NCBI RefSeq assembly: GCF_007846095.1
Contig: NZ_VOEI01000001.1
Span: 1,204,983-1,268,982 of the forward strand
Direction: 5' to 3'
DNA: 64,000 bases
Origin: Mucilaginibacter achroorhodeus
Lineage (GTDB): Bacteria; Bacteroidota; Bacteroidia; Sphingobacteriales; Sphingobacteriaceae
Below are positions 1 through 8,929 of the stretch, one piece after another. The stretch's first letter is position 1; the number at the start of each line of letters is the position of its first letter. Made by a program: the position numbers and the translations under genes. The notes beneath the pieces were generated by a model, which saw only the letters and a program-made list of their open reading frames with translations, did not search any database and had not been told where the DNA came from.

Positions 1-1
1 A

Positions 2-202
2 GGAACCGATAACATTGCTGTTTCTGCAACCGATGACAAATTAGGGTCCGACTTTGTTTACAGCGGAGCAGCAGGTACTACCGTGCAAGTAAGTTTTACC
101 AGTAACGGAAGGATCAAGGTTGATATTCCGGAGATCACGTTAAAATCAGCATCCAAAACGGATAGCTATACATTTAAATCAAGTGTTTACGAAGCTAACT
201 AA
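2..202 (+). CDS. C-terminal fragment of an unidentified protein
   Basis: The window opens inside an open frame that runs to a TAA stop at 200-202. About 65 residues are visible. They are rich in Ser, Thr, Val and Gly and alternate polar and hydrophobic residues, as in a beta-rich secreted or surface domain. No family could be recognised from this tail. The frame is supported by its uninterrupted length up to the stop and by a good terminator directly downstream. The start and most of the gene lie outside the window. Confidence 0.6.
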   Translation, partial: GTDNIAVSATDDKLGSDFVYSGAAGTTVQVSFTSNGRIKVDIPEITLKSASKTDSYTFKSSVYEAN

Positions 203-208
203 AACAAA

Positions 209-240
209 GAGACCCACCGTTGAGTGGGTCTTTTTCTTTT
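209..240 (+). terminator. Rho-independent terminator
   Basis: Stem GACCCAC at 211-217 pairs with GTGGGTC at 224-230 around a 6-nt loop, followed by TTTTTCTTTT. It ends the partial gene at the window start. Confidence 0.85.
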
Positions 241-311
241 AATAAGAAGTATGATACGTTTATTTGTGGCTAAAAAGCATTGTTAATACCTTGCGGCCGC
301 GTTTACATACT

Positions 312-1496
312 ATGGAAAGCTTAAAACACGATACTTTTTTGATCAACCTCGAATGCCCGGCATGCGGGGCAACATACGAAGCAACGGAGCTTAATACAGT
401 ATGTAAAGTGGCCGAGTGCCAAAGCACTTTATTTCCCCGATACGATACTGCTAAAACATTCGATAAAGGGCTGCTTAAAGGCCGCCCGGCCAATATGTGG
501 CGTTACTGGGAGATGCTCCCTGTTTTGGATGCAAACCACATTGTTTCAATGGGCGAAGGGTTTACACCGCTGTTACCCGTTATAAACCTCGACGAAGACA
601 TCGCAGGTAACCAAGTTTTCTTTAAAAATGAAGCGGGTAATCCTACAGGGTCTTTCAAGGCCAGGGGCATTAGCATGGCAGTTTCCAAAGCAAAGGAATT
701 GGGCGTAAAAACCATTGCCATACCAACAGCTGGCAATGCTGGCGGAGCGCTTTCGGCTTATGCAGCACGCGCCGGGATGAAGGCCGTAGTTTATATGCCC
801 AAGCTTACCCCGCAGCTTTTTAAAGACGAATGCCGCTTATATGGCGCTGATCTTACAGAAATAGATGGCAACATTAGCGACTGCGGAAAATTGATACACG
901 AACAGGCTGCCGAAAAGGGTTGGTTCCCGATATCAACCCTGCGCGAGCCATATCGTGTTGAAGGCAAGAAAACCATGGGTTACGAGATCGCCGAGCAATT
1001 GAATTGGGAAGTGCCCGACGTTATATTTTATCCAACAGGTGGTGGTACAGGCCTGATAGGTATTTGGAAAGCCTTTAAAGAAATGGCTGCCTTAGGTTGG
1101 ATTGGCGACAAGCGCCCGCGGATGGTGGCCGTACAATCCGAAAGCTGCGACGGCATTGTAAATGCTTTTAACGAAGGTAGTGCTTCTGCAACTTTTGTAG
1201 ATGGAGGCTTTACTATAGCCAACGGCCTGCGTGTACCTAAATCATACGCAGATAAAGAGATACTGAAAGCTTTGAAGGAAAGCTGCGGAACCGCACTTAC
1301 GATAAGCGATGCTGAAATGGAAGCCGGCGTTAAACAGCTTGCTCAAACACAAGGTATATTGATGGCGCCGGAAGGTGCTGCCTTATGGCTGGCGTATAAA
1401 AAACTAAAAGTGGCTCACTGGATAAAACCTGGCGAAACAGTTGTAATGGTTAACACCGGAAGCGGGTATAAGTACCTGGAAAACATTAAGTATTAA
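312..1496 (+). CDS. thrC: Threonine synthase
   Basis: Pyridoxal-phosphate enzyme converting O-phosphohomoserine to threonine, the last step of threonine synthesis. The PLP lysine lies in GSFKARG (Lys116 counted from the chosen start), followed by the phosphate-binding segment PTAGNAGGA and later the Gly-rich YPTGGGTGL. The N-terminus carries CPACG and a further Cys pair (CKVAEC), a small zinc-ribbon-like module typical of the archaeal/plant-like type of threonine synthase. The frame is open to a TTG at 264, but the ATG at 312 gives the usual N-terminus just before the Cys module. The length of 394 residues is normal. No other threonine-pathway gene is adjacent, so it appears to be a single-gene unit between two terminators. 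A related PLP lyase is possible but less likely. Confidence 0.9.
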   Translation: MESLKHDTFLINLECPACGATYEATELNTVCKVAECQSTLFPRYDTAKTFDKGLLKGRPANMWRYWEMLPVLDANHIVSMGEGFTPLLPVINLDEDIAGNQVFFKNEAGNPTGSFKARGISMAVSKAKELGVKTIAIPTAGNAGGALSAYAARAGMKAVVYMPKLTPQLFKDECRLYGADLTEIDGNISDCGKLIHEQAAEKGWFPISTLREPYRVEGKKTMGYEIAEQLNWEVPDVIFYPTGGGTGLIGIWKAFKEMAALGWIGDKRPRMVAVQSESCDGIVNAFNEGSASATFVDGGFTIANGLRVPKSYADKEILKALKESCGTALTISDAEMEAGVKQLAQTQGILMAPEGAALWLAYKKLKVAHWIKPGETVVMVNTGSGYKYLENIKY

Positions 1497-1502
1497 TCTC
1501 AG

Positions 1503-1526
1503 GGCGAATGTTAATTCGCCTTTTTT
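1503..1526 (+). terminator. Rho-independent terminator after thrC
   Basis: GGCGAAT at 1503-1509 pairs with ATTCGCC at 1514-1520 around GTTA, followed by six T. Confidence 0.85.
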
Positions 1527-1607
1527 GTACTTGAAACACCACTTTTACTGGCAGCAATTTTGTAGACTCTTAAGGGCTCAAATCAATTATTAACCAAATA
1601 AACTGCC

Positions 1608-1997
1608 ATGTTAAAAGATTCAAAAGCATTTAGCGGCTTCTCTGTAAAAGACATTGACGCCGCACACAAGTTTTATAAAGAAACCTTAGGTTTAGATGTA
1701 GAGCAGCATAATGAGATGGGAAGTATGCTTACCATCCATATCAACGGGAATGATAACGGTATATTGATCTACCCAAAGCCAAATCATGAACCGGCAACTT
1801 ACACTATTCTCAACTTCCCTGTGCAGGATATCGTTTCGGTGGTGCGGGGCCTGAAAGAACGGGGCGTTGAATTTGAGAACTATGATACCGAGTATCTTAA
1901 AACCGATGCTGACAGCATTAACAGAAGCGGTGGACCTTTAATAGCCTGGTTTAAAGATCCGTCCGGCAATTTTCTCTCTGTTATTGAGAATCAGTAA
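1608..1997 (+). CDS. VOC (glyoxalase/bleomycin-resistance) superfamily protein
   Basis: A 129-residue protein with the paired beta-alpha-beta-beta-beta units of the vicinal oxygen chelate fold. It begins with a VKDIDAAHKFYKETLG segment and ends with WFKDPSGNFLSVIE, both hallmarks of the family. Family members bind a divalent metal and act as lyases, dioxygenases or drug-binding proteins. The substrate cannot be told from sequence. The neighbours (threonine synthase and ligase D) give no pathway link. The start ATG follows an A-rich leader. Confidence 0.8.
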   Translation: MLKDSKAFSGFSVKDIDAAHKFYKETLGLDVEQHNEMGSMLTIHINGNDNGILIYPKPNHEPATYTILNFPVQDIVSVVRGLKERGVEFENYDTEYLKTDADSINRSGGPLIAWFKDPSGNFLSVIENQ

Positions 1998-2169
1998 ATC
2001 GCTTTTATCCTATTAGTTAATTTATAAAACCATTGCTTGTGTAGCAGTGTTGTTGCTATGAAGCCGTTATTAGTGAATAAGTTACAAACGGATATACAAC
2101 AAATATCATTTAACGGCATTACCTGAGCCGTTTTTATTTGCTGTATCTAACAGTAAACACTGCATCATC

Positions 2170-4923
2170 ATGAGCCTGGAAAAGTATAAACAGAAGCGCG
2201 ATTTCAATAAAACCAAAGAGCCCAAAGCAGGCCGAAGCAAGGATAAGGACAAGCTGATGTTTGTGGTGCAAAAGCACGATGCCTCGCGTTTGCATTATGA
2301 TTTCAGGCTGGAGATGGATGGGGTTTTAAAAAGCTGGGCAGTGCCAAAAGGCCCATCAACAGATCCGCAGAATAAGCGCCTGGCCATGATGGTTGAAGAC
2401 CATCCTTTTGATTACCGCAACTTTGAAGGTATTATTCCGCAGGGCGAGTATGGTGGCGGTACCGTTATCGTATGGGATGAAGGCACCTACGAGCCTATTG
2501 AAGAGATAAAAGGCAAAAAGGCTCAAGAAAAGCATCTGCTTAAGCAACTAAAAGAGGGTTCATTAAAAATAAAGCTCCATGGCGAAAAGCTTGAGGGCGA
2601 GTATGCCCTGGTGAAAACCCATGGCATGGGCGAGAATGGCTGGTTGCTTATTAAACATAAAGATGATTTCGCGTCAAAGAAAGATATCACCAAGCAAGAT
2701 AAGTCCGTACTATCAGATAAAACCATTGCCCAAATGGAAAAGACCGGAGATAAAGTTTGGACAGATGGCGGAGAGCACGACCTGAAAACAGAAAGCAAAA
2801 CATCTCACTCAAAAAAAAAGGCCACGACTGAAAAAGCAGATGATGCCATAGAGGAATTGGCTAAAGACCAACCGGAAGAAAGTGTTGACGTAAAAGCAGT
2901 TTTAAAAAAAGCGACAAAGGCTAAAATACCAATCGGTATGAAACCCATGCTGGCAACGCTTGTAAGCGAACCTTTTGATGACCCCGATTGGGAATACGAA
3001 GTAAAATGGGATGGTTACCGTGCGCTGGCATTTATTAATAAAGGAGAGGTGGAACTATCGTCGCGCAATAATAAAAGCTTCAATGATAAATATTACCCAC
3101 TTACAAAACTTTTGCAGGAATGGAAAATAAATGCTGTTGTTGACGGTGAGATACTCGTATTGAATGATAAAGGCGTATCAAACTTTGGTGCTTTACAAAA
3201 CTGGCGAAGCGAAGCGGACGGCGAACTGGTTTATTACGTTTTTGATCTGCTTTGGTACGACGGTAAAAATCTGATGGATCTGCCCCTGAGTGAAAGACAA
3301 GCTGTATTAAAAGATGTTATTCCTACGGATGACGACCGCATAAGAGTAAGCCAAACCTTTAAGGCTAATGGTATAGAGTTTTTTGAGGCCGCCCAAAAGA
3401 TAGGCCTCGAAGGGATTATGGCCAAAAGGATGAGCAGTACTTATATTGCAGATAACCGCTCTAAGGATTGGCTTAAAATAAAGGTAAACAAACGGCAGGA
3501 AGTAGTTATCGGCGGCTTCACTAAAAACGAAGGTACCGCTAAACAATTCAGCTCGCTGCTGTTAGGCGTTTACGAGGGCGGAGAATTCCAGTACGTAGGC
3601 AAGGTAGGCACCGGCTTTTCTGATAAGCTGCAGAAAGAAATGATGGCGATGTTTAAACCGCTTGTTGTTGATAAAACCCCGTTTAACGCTGAGCCTGATG
3701 TAAATAAACCATCAAGGTTCAGGCCTAATCCTCCCAAGGCTAAAGCAACCTGGCTAAAACCTGAGCTTGTTTGCGAGGTAAGCTTTGCAGAGGTAACCAG
3801 CGATGGCGTTTTCAGGCACCCATCTTTTGAGGGTATGCGGGCAGATAAAAAAGCAAAGGACGTTATTCGCGAAACGGAAGTGGAAACTGATGATGTTATT
3901 GATGCGCCCGAGAAGAAGGATTTAAAAGAAGAAAGATCAACCGGGCATAAATTGGTTACCGCGCCGAAAGGTGCTGTTAAAAGGTCATTGCTCAACCCCA
4001 ATGAAGAAACACAGGTAAAGAAAATATGCGGGCACGATCTTAAATTTACCCATCTCAGTAAAGTCTACTGGCCCGAGGACGGTGTTACTAAGCGAGATAT
4101 GTTCAATTATTATTACCAGGTAGCAGAATATATTTTACCTTATTTGAAAGATCGCCCGCAATCGCTTAACCGTTTCCCAAATGGTATTCACGGCCCAAGT
4201 TTTTATCAAAAGGATGTTAAAGGTAAATCGCCGGATTGGGTGCGCACTTTCCCTTATACCACCAGCGATGGCGAACATAAAGAGTATTTGGTTGGGCATG
4301 ACGAAGCCACATTACTTTGGATGGCATCATTGGGCTGTATTGAAATGAACCCCTGGTTCAGCCGCATCCAATCGCCGGATAACCCGGATTATTGCGTGAT
4401 AGATCTTGACCCGGATAAAAACACTTTTGATCAGGTAATCAAAGCGGCACAGGAAGTAAAAAAAGTACTTGATGACATCGACGTACCTTGCTGCTGCAAA
4501 ACGTCCGGCTCAACAGGTATGCATATTTACATTCCCTTAGGTGCTAAATATGATTATGACCAATCACAGATGTTTGCCAGACTGGTTGTAGGCATAGTCC
4601 ATCAACAAATACCCGAATACACCTCGCTTGAGCGAATGATCAAAAAAAGAGATGGTAAGATGTACCTTGATTTTTTACAGAATCGCCCGGGTGCTACCAT
4701 TGCAGGTCCTTATTCGCTGCGGCCTAAGCCGGGAGCAACCGTATCTATGCCATTACATTGGGACGAGGTAAAGCCCGGACTAACCATGAAAGATTTTACA
4801 ATAAATAATTCTGTGGCGCGCCTTAAAAGTGAGGGCGACTTGTTTAAAAGTGTGCTTGATAAAGGAATAGATCTTGAAAAAACGATCAAAAAAGCTAAAA
4901 GCGTTTTTGACTTAAGGCCATAA
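2170..4923 (+). CDS. ligD: ATP-dependent DNA ligase D (phosphoesterase-ligase-polymerase)
   Basis: Multifunctional end-joining ligase of 917 residues. The domain order is 3'-phosphoesterase (about 10-165, with HDASRLHYDFRL containing His36, His42 and Asp44), ATP-dependent ligase (about 255-570, adenylation Lys279 in EVKWDG) and primase-like polymerase (about 630-910, catalytic acids in DLDPD at 745-749). The order PE-LIG-POL is common outside the Mycobacterium type, which starts with POL. A charged, Lys-rich linker separates the first two domains. LigD works with the Ku protein in bacterial non-homologous end joining. No ku gene is present in this window. The convergent receiver gene shares the downstream terminator. 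All three active centres appear intact. Confidence 0.96.
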   Translation: MSLEKYKQKRDFNKTKEPKAGRSKDKDKLMFVVQKHDASRLHYDFRLEMDGVLKSWAVPKGPSTDPQNKRLAMMVEDHPFDYRNFEGIIPQGEYGGGTVIVWDEGTYEPIEEIKGKKAQEKHLLKQLKEGSLKIKLHGEKLEGEYALVKTHGMGENGWLLIKHKDDFASKKDITKQDKSVLSDKTIAQMEKTGDKVWTDGGEHDLKTESKTSHSKKKATTEKADDAIEELAKDQPEESVDVKAVLKKATKAKIPIGMKPMLATLVSEPFDDPDWEYEVKWDGYRALAFINKGEVELSSRNNKSFNDKYYPLTKLLQEWKINAVVDGEILVLNDKGVSNFGALQNWRSEADGELVYYVFDLLWYDGKNLMDLPLSERQAVLKDVIPTDDDRIRVSQTFKANGIEFFEAAQKIGLEGIMAKRMSSTYIADNRSKDWLKIKVNKRQEVVIGGFTKNEGTAKQFSSLLLGVYEGGEFQYVGKVGTGFSDKLQKEMMAMFKPLVVDKTPFNAEPDVNKPSRFRPNPPKAKATWLKPELVCEVSFAEVTSDGVFRHPSFEGMRADKKAKDVIRETEVETDDVIDAPEKKDLKEERSTGHKLVTAPKGAVKRSLLNPNEETQVKKICGHDLKFTHLSKVYWPEDGVTKRDMFNYYYQVAEYILPYLKDRPQSLNRFPNGIHGPSFYQKDVKGKSPDWVRTFPYTTSDGEHKEYLVGHDEATLLWMASLGCIEMNPWFSRIQSPDNPDYCVIDLDPDKNTFDQVIKAAQEVKKVLDDIDVPCCCKTSGSTGMHIYIPLGAKYDYDQSQMFARLVVGIVHQQIPEYTSLERMIKKRDGKMYLDFLQNRPGATIAGPYSLRPKPGATVSMPLHWDEVKPGLTMKDFTINNSVARLKSEGDLFKSVLDKGIDLEKTIKKAKSVFDLRP

Positions 4924-4957
4924 AAAATGCAGCTGGTTAAGCGGCCAGCTGCATTTT
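4924..4957. terminator. Bidirectional terminator between ligD and the receiver gene
   Basis: TGCAGCTGG at 4928-4936 pairs with CCAGCTGCA at 4945-4953, flanked by A- and T-runs on both sides, so it can work in both directions. The stop codon of the minus-strand receiver gene lies in the loop (4937-4939), and one stem arm is coding sequence for its last residues. Confidence 0.85.
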
Positions 4958-5302
4958 TACTTTATTGATCAATGCTGTCATATCAAAGGGCTTTTGCAGA
5001 ATATCATCCGGAGCCCCGCGCTGCTTTAAAGAGTCGGCCAGATTATCTTCCGATGAACAAATAATCACCGGCACTCCCTTAGTAGCCTTATCCATTTTCA
5101 AGATCTGGCATATATCGCGCCCATCCATACCGGGCATTTTTGCATCCATTATCAGGAGGTCCGGGTGGTTGTGTTTCACTTCCTCTATCACATGTTCGCC
5201 GTTATACAGTGAAAAAACATCGTATCCGCAATTAATCAATATATAGCTCATCACTTCAACAATGAGCTCGTTGTCATCTACTATTAAAATTTTTTTTGCC
5301 AT
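4937..5302 (-). CDS. Single-domain response regulator (CheY-like receiver)
   Basis: A 121-residue stand-alone receiver domain. The phosphoacceptor is Asp53 in IMDAKMPGMDG, the acidic pair is Asp9-Asp10 in IVDDN, and the conserved Lys is Lys104 in LQKPFD. There is no output domain, so it must act by protein-protein contact or pass phosphate on within a relay. No histidine kinase is adjacent, so it is an orphan. The ATG start gives the standard MAKKILIVDD beginning. It is convergent with ligD. Confidence 0.92.
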   Translation of the reverse strand: MAKKILIVDDNELIVEVMSYILINCGYDVFSLYNGEHVIEEVKHNHPDLLIMDAKMPGMDGRDICQILKMDKATKGVPVIICSSEDNLADSLKQRGAPDDILQKPFDMTALINKVKMQLAA

Positions 5303-5374
5303 CGCTGTATCTTCCTCTCTTACAGCGAGTATTGCAAAGCCTGTGCCGAATTTTTAAACCAGAGGTTTGCAAAA

Positions 5375-5404
5375 AGTAAAAAGGGGAGGCGTAAGCCCTC
5401 CCTT
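5375..5404 (-). terminator. Terminator after the nitroreductase gene
   Basis: On the minus strand AAGGGAGGGC and GCCTCCCCTT (5381-5390 and 5395-5404 on plus) form a stem with a TTAC loop, followed by TTTTTACTTTTT. Confidence 0.7.
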
Positions 5405-5429
5405 CAATTTTATCATCGAATGCTAACCG

Positions 5430-6065
5430 TTAAATGTGTATAAACAACTCATGCTCCGGACGACGAACCTTGACCAATTTGCCGTAAGGGTCATCATCTG
5501 CACGGTAACCGATGGCAACAATAACCGATGCCGTTAGCTCTTTATCTTTAAGGCCAAGGATCTCATCAAATTTAGCAGCGTCGAAGCCTTCCATCGGCCC
5601 ACTATCAACGCCCTGTTCTGATGCGGCTGCAATTAGAATACCCAATGCAATATAAGCCTGTTTTTGAGCCCAGGTAGTAAGCTGTTCTGGTGTGCGGCTA
5701 TTAATTGTGCCCACTATCGTATCCTCAAAGCCTTTTAAGTCTGCACGAGGAACGTTGCGTACTTCGGCTACATGGTCGATGTAATCTTTCACAAAATCTT
5801 CATCAATTCCGGTTTCAGCAGCAAAAACAACCAGGTGCGATGCATCGGTTACCTGGGGCTGTCCGTAAGCAGCTTCGCGAAGTTTAGCGCGTACTTCCGG
5901 ATTCTCTACCACTATCACACGGTAGTGTTGCAAGCCGAACGAAGATGGAGAAAGCTTTGTAGCTTCCAAGATGTAATTTAGTTTATCAACAGGTATCTTT
6001 TTGTCTGTGTCAAATTTTTTAGTGGCATATCGCCAGTTTAATTTATCTACTAATGTCATGGTCAT
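5430..6065 (-). CDS. Nitroreductase-family NAD(P)H-dependent oxidoreductase
   Basis: A 211-residue FMN-dependent flavoprotein of the NfsB type. The N-terminal LNWRYATKKFD segment carries the conserved Arg that binds FMN phosphate. SPSSFGLQHYRVIVV follows, and the C-terminal half has the Gly-rich ASEQGVDSGPMEGFD and the end VRRPEHELF. Family members reduce nitroaromatics, quinones or flavins in the cytoplasm. The true substrate is unknown. ATG codons at 6065 and 6059 are both possible starts, and the first is kept. A consensus -7 element lies 15 nt upstream. Confidence 0.9.
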   Translation of the reverse strand: MTMTLVDKLNWRYATKKFDTDKKIPVDKLNYILEATKLSPSSFGLQHYRVIVVENPEVRAKLREAAYGQPQVTDASHLVVFAAETGIDEDFVKDYIDHVAEVRNVPRADLKGFEDTIVGTINSRTPEQLTTWAQKQAYIALGILIAAASEQGVDSGPMEGFDAAKFDEILGLKDKELTASVIVAIGYRADDDPYGKLVKVRRPEHELFIHI

Positions 6066-6080
6066 ACAATTTTAGTTAAA

Positions 6081-6088
6081 CAAACATA
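6081..6088 (-). promoter_or_regulatory. -7 promoter element of the nitroreductase gene
   Basis: CAAACATA on plus reads TATGTTTG on minus, an exact match to the Bacteroidota -7 consensus TAnnTTTG. No good -33 TTTG is found at the expected distance. Confidence 0.5.
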
Positions 6089-6147
6089 TGTGTTGCAACA
6101 TACATTCCAGTCAGGGCAATGTAAGCTTTATTAAATACGCTAATGGT

Positions 6148-6537
6148 TTAAAACTCATCAGCCGTTGACCTTTCTTCAATAACATCTCCATCGAAATGGA
6201 TGGTATTTTTCTGCAGATCAATGCCGAATTCATAATACGAGTGCTGATTGCGGTGATCTTTGGTAAAATCCTCACAGCCAAACGTAAGTTGCATATCATA
6301 ATTAACACGCATCCGGCCTTTTAATGTGTGTTCATCAAAATGTTCGATGCTGAAAGTTGTGTTACTAATAGATGAAGGGCCGAATTTTGGCTTATTCTCA
6401 TATTGCAATGCCGATTGCAGGAAAGCGTAGGCCTTACTATTATCACAAAAGAGCCTTTCTATAAACTTGCCCATGTCATCCAGGCTTTCCGGCTTTACAA
6501 AACCTTCAGGCAGGTCGATATTGAATGACTGGTTCAT
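6148..6537 (-). CDS. Hypothetical protein coupled to the transglycosylase gene
   Basis: A 129-residue soluble protein with no signal peptide, membrane segment or motif that I recognise. It is rich in Phe, Asp and Glu and ends in an acidic tail. Its ATG overlaps the stop codon of the upstream transglycosylase gene (TAATG at 6535-6539), so the two are very likely co-transcribed and translationally coupled. That arrangement and the uninterrupted frame are the main support that it is real. No function is assigned. Confidence 0.75.
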   Translation of the reverse strand: MNQSFNIDLPEGFVKPESLDDMGKFIERLFCDNSKAYAFLQSALQYENKPKFGPSSISNTTFSIEHFDEHTLKGRMRVNYDMQLTFGCEDFTKDHRNQHSYYEFGIDLQKNTIHFDGDVIEERSTADEF

Positions 6538-8807
6538 TAAGGCATACGATCTTTAAGTTCCCGAACTTTTTCCTTGCCCTCGTCTTTCAACCGGTTCTTT
6601 TCTGCTTTAATTTCTTTTTTGGTTTTACCTGCGGTATCAATGTTATCTATCCGGTTTTTATAATCCGCTTTTACACGTTCAATTTCGGCCTTTAAGCGGG
6701 CTTTGATAGCATCATTGGTTTCCTCTATCTTTTTCTCTGCGTTAGCCTGCGCGGTATCTTTTTTACCAAATAAGCGCTGGAAAAAGCTTGGTTTTTTAGG
6801 TTCCTCATAAACCGGCGCTGCTGCAGCATCATTAGGCGCATCGTCGTCGTTTGCTGTTTGCCTGGTCAGGCTATCTGCGGTAGCGGTATCAATAGGCGCA
6901 ATTTGTCTTCGTAAGCCTTCGCGTAAGCGCACGGTGTAAAAACCATATGCGTTTGAGTCGGGTTCTGTAAGCCCTCTTTTAGCCATCAGGCGACCGATCA
7001 AATTGAAATAGCCATGCAGGCGCTGCCTCAATGTGCCGTCCGCTTCAAAGGCATAAAGCCCGGCCTTAGGATTAGGCACTATGCTTGCCAGGAAAATACT
7101 CTCGCCCAAGGTAAGATCTGATGGTGCCTTACCGAAATAGTAATGTGATGCCTCGCTGATGCCATAGATACCCCGGCCCCACTCTATGATGTTAAAGTAA
7201 ACCTCTAACATCCGGTTCTTGCTCATGATTCGGTTGTTCTCAATCAACCATACAATTAATATCTCTTCAATCTTACGAGATAACGTCTTATTGCGGGTTA
7301 AAAACGCATTTTTGATCAGCTGCATGGATATGGTGCTACCCCCGCGCTTAAATTTCTTTTCCTTGATATTGGTAATAAATGATTTGCGGATCGACTCATC
7401 AACAAAGCCACGGTTAGTGTAAAAAGAGGGGTCTTCGGCAGTCATTACTGCATTGCGCAGATTAGGCGAGATCTGGTTAAGCGGGGTAAACTCCGGGTTG
7501 CTTGGGCCAATGGTGTGCGGTGGCATAGGTTTACCTTGCTCATAAGGCACGTATACAAAAGTATTGTTCAGCTTACCCAGATCGGCCTTGCCGTATTTTA
7601 CTATCCTGAAATCATTGCTTTTTTGCAAGCCGGAGTTAAACACCATATCATCCAGATGCGAATTGTCAAGATAAAGGTTAAAGTTATAGTTCAACTTACC
7701 AGTAACCTGTATTCCTTCCAAAGATTCGAACATCCCGGTTGGAAAAGAATCGAATACATCCTGCGCGTTTTGCCAACTGGTTTTTATTTTAGCTTCGTAG
7801 ATCTTTACCGGGTTAAGCGTGTACTTGATATAAGGATTGGCAGTAAGCTTTTTAAGGTGGATAACCGATGAGCTATCTAACGAGATAAAGTTAGAGCCTA
7901 CAACCACGTTTGCGTCTATAGAGCCGCTAGGAACAATAATATCCTGCGTGGAAAGCCCTTTGTGATTAAGTAGCAAGTTACGGATAGACCAAGAGCCATT
8001 TATTTTTGTTTCGCCGCTGCTATGGCTTACATCGCTCAGCTTTGTGCTGATGGTATCGAAATTAAGTTTAAGCTTGAACTTTTTCTCTATCAGCGGAAGC
8101 TCTACCTTTTTACCATCGGCATAAAGGTGAACGTCTATGTTCTTGTCTGATGGCACCATTTTACCATCGATATGCCAGGTAGATTCGCCGTTGTTAACGT
8201 TGATGGTTGATTTTAGCTTGCCATCTTTGATGGTTGCCGTGCTGGTTAACAAGGTAACGGTTGTACTATCATCTTTAAAACTCATCAAAAAGTTTTGCAG
8301 AGAAAGATTGTCGGGTATTTTGTAAAGAACTTCGTTGACCAAGCGGTTTGATACATCGGAGAGGTCTACTTTACTTTTGGTATCTGTGGTGTCTTTCTTC
8401 TTTTTGAAAAGAAAGTCGAAGTTTTTAACGCCTTTGACGTTGGTAAGGTTTAAGTGGGCGTTTTGCAGCACCACATCGCCAAGTTTGATGTTGCCAAAGA
8501 GGAGCGGCATTACCTTAACGCTAACATCAAAACGCTTAACAGAGAACAGGCTATCGCGTTGTTCTGGCACTACGCTGATATCGCTAAAAGCAACGGTAGC
8601 CATGCCGATGAACTTCGCTGAACCTATTTTTACATCTAAATTATAATCCCGTTTAGCTTTTGCCGTAGCTTTGCTAATAGCTTTTTGAAGCAAAACCTCG
8701 CGCTTAGTATAGGCAACGTATCCGCCTATCAACACTATCACTACCAGGGCAGCAATAGCTATAAGTGCAATACGAAGATATTTGGGGTTAATGTTTATAC
8801 GGCGCAT
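6537..8807 (-). CDS. GT51 peptidoglycan transglycosylase with AsmA-like N-terminal region
   Basis: The glycosyltransferase-51 domain polymerises lipid II into glycan strands. It spans roughly 440-590 from the chosen start and holds the catalytic Glu458 in MTAEDPSFY, then RGGSTISMQLIKN and a Gly-rich WGRGIYGISEA segment. No transpeptidase domain follows. In front are one membrane helix (about 12-33) and some 400 residues that look like the beta-rich AsmA/DUF748 type. The last 110 residues are charged and probably coiled coil. The frame is open to 8891, but a complete promoter ends at 8823, so the first ATG on the transcript is at 8807, giving 756 residues. The long N-terminal region is unlike the classical short MtgA. 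Confidence 0.88.
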   Translation of the reverse strand: MRRININPKYLRIALIAIAALVVIVLIGGYVAYTKREVLLQKAISKATAKAKRDYNLDVKIGSAKFIGMATVAFSDISVVPEQRDSLFSVKRFDVSVKVMPLLFGNIKLGDVVLQNAHLNLTNVKGVKNFDFLFKKKKDTTDTKSKVDLSDVSNRLVNEVLYKIPDNLSLQNFLMSFKDDSTTVTLLTSTATIKDGKLKSTINVNNGESTWHIDGKMVPSDKNIDVHLYADGKKVELPLIEKKFKLKLNFDTISTKLSDVSHSSGETKINGSWSIRNLLLNHKGLSTQDIIVPSGSIDANVVVGSNFISLDSSSVIHLKKLTANPYIKYTLNPVKIYEAKIKTSWQNAQDVFDSFPTGMFESLEGIQVTGKLNYNFNLYLDNSHLDDMVFNSGLQKSNDFRIVKYGKADLGKLNNTFVYVPYEQGKPMPPHTIGPSNPEFTPLNQISPNLRNAVMTAEDPSFYTNRGFVDESIRKSFITNIKEKKFKRGGSTISMQLIKNAFLTRNKTLSRKIEEILIVWLIENNRIMSKNRMLEVYFNIIEWGRGIYGISEASHYYFGKAPSDLTLGESIFLASIVPNPKAGLYAFEADGTLRQRLHGYFNLIGRLMAKRGLTEPDSNAYGFYTVRLREGLRRQIAPIDTATADSLTRQTANDDDAPNDAAAAPVYEEPKKPSFFQRLFGKKDTAQANAEKKIEETNDAIKARLKAEIERVKADYKNRIDNIDTAGKTKKEIKAEKNRLKDEGKEKVRELKDRMP

Positions 8808-8822
8808 AGATGATTTTTGCAT

Positions 8823-8853
8823 CAAAACTAAACTAAATATAATGTGCTGCAAA
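8823..8853 (-). promoter_or_regulatory. Consensus promoter of the transglycosylase gene
   Basis: On the minus strand TTTG (8850-8853) is followed after 19 nt by TAGTTTTG (8823-8830), an exact TTTG-N19-TAnnTTTG match. Transcription would start near 8818, which excludes the upstream in-frame start at 8891. Confidence 0.75.
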
Positions 8854-8908
8854 CGGATGTGGCGAGCAATTTGTTTTCTTAACAAACGCATGCTGCTACC
8901 TGTTTTCG

Positions 8909-8916
8909 TATTTTTG
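8909..8916 (+). promoter_or_regulatory. -7 promoter element of mrp
   Basis: TATTTTTG matches TAnnTTTG exactly and lies 13 nt before the mrp ATG. No correctly spaced TTTG is seen upstream. Confidence 0.5.
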
Positions 8917-8929
8917 GCGGTAAATAAAC

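Noticed and set aside
8808..8891. Longer N-terminus of the transglycosylase (start at 8891)
   Set aside because: A perfect promoter lies inside this stretch, so the longer start would not be on the transcript. The extra residues are not needed before the membrane anchor.
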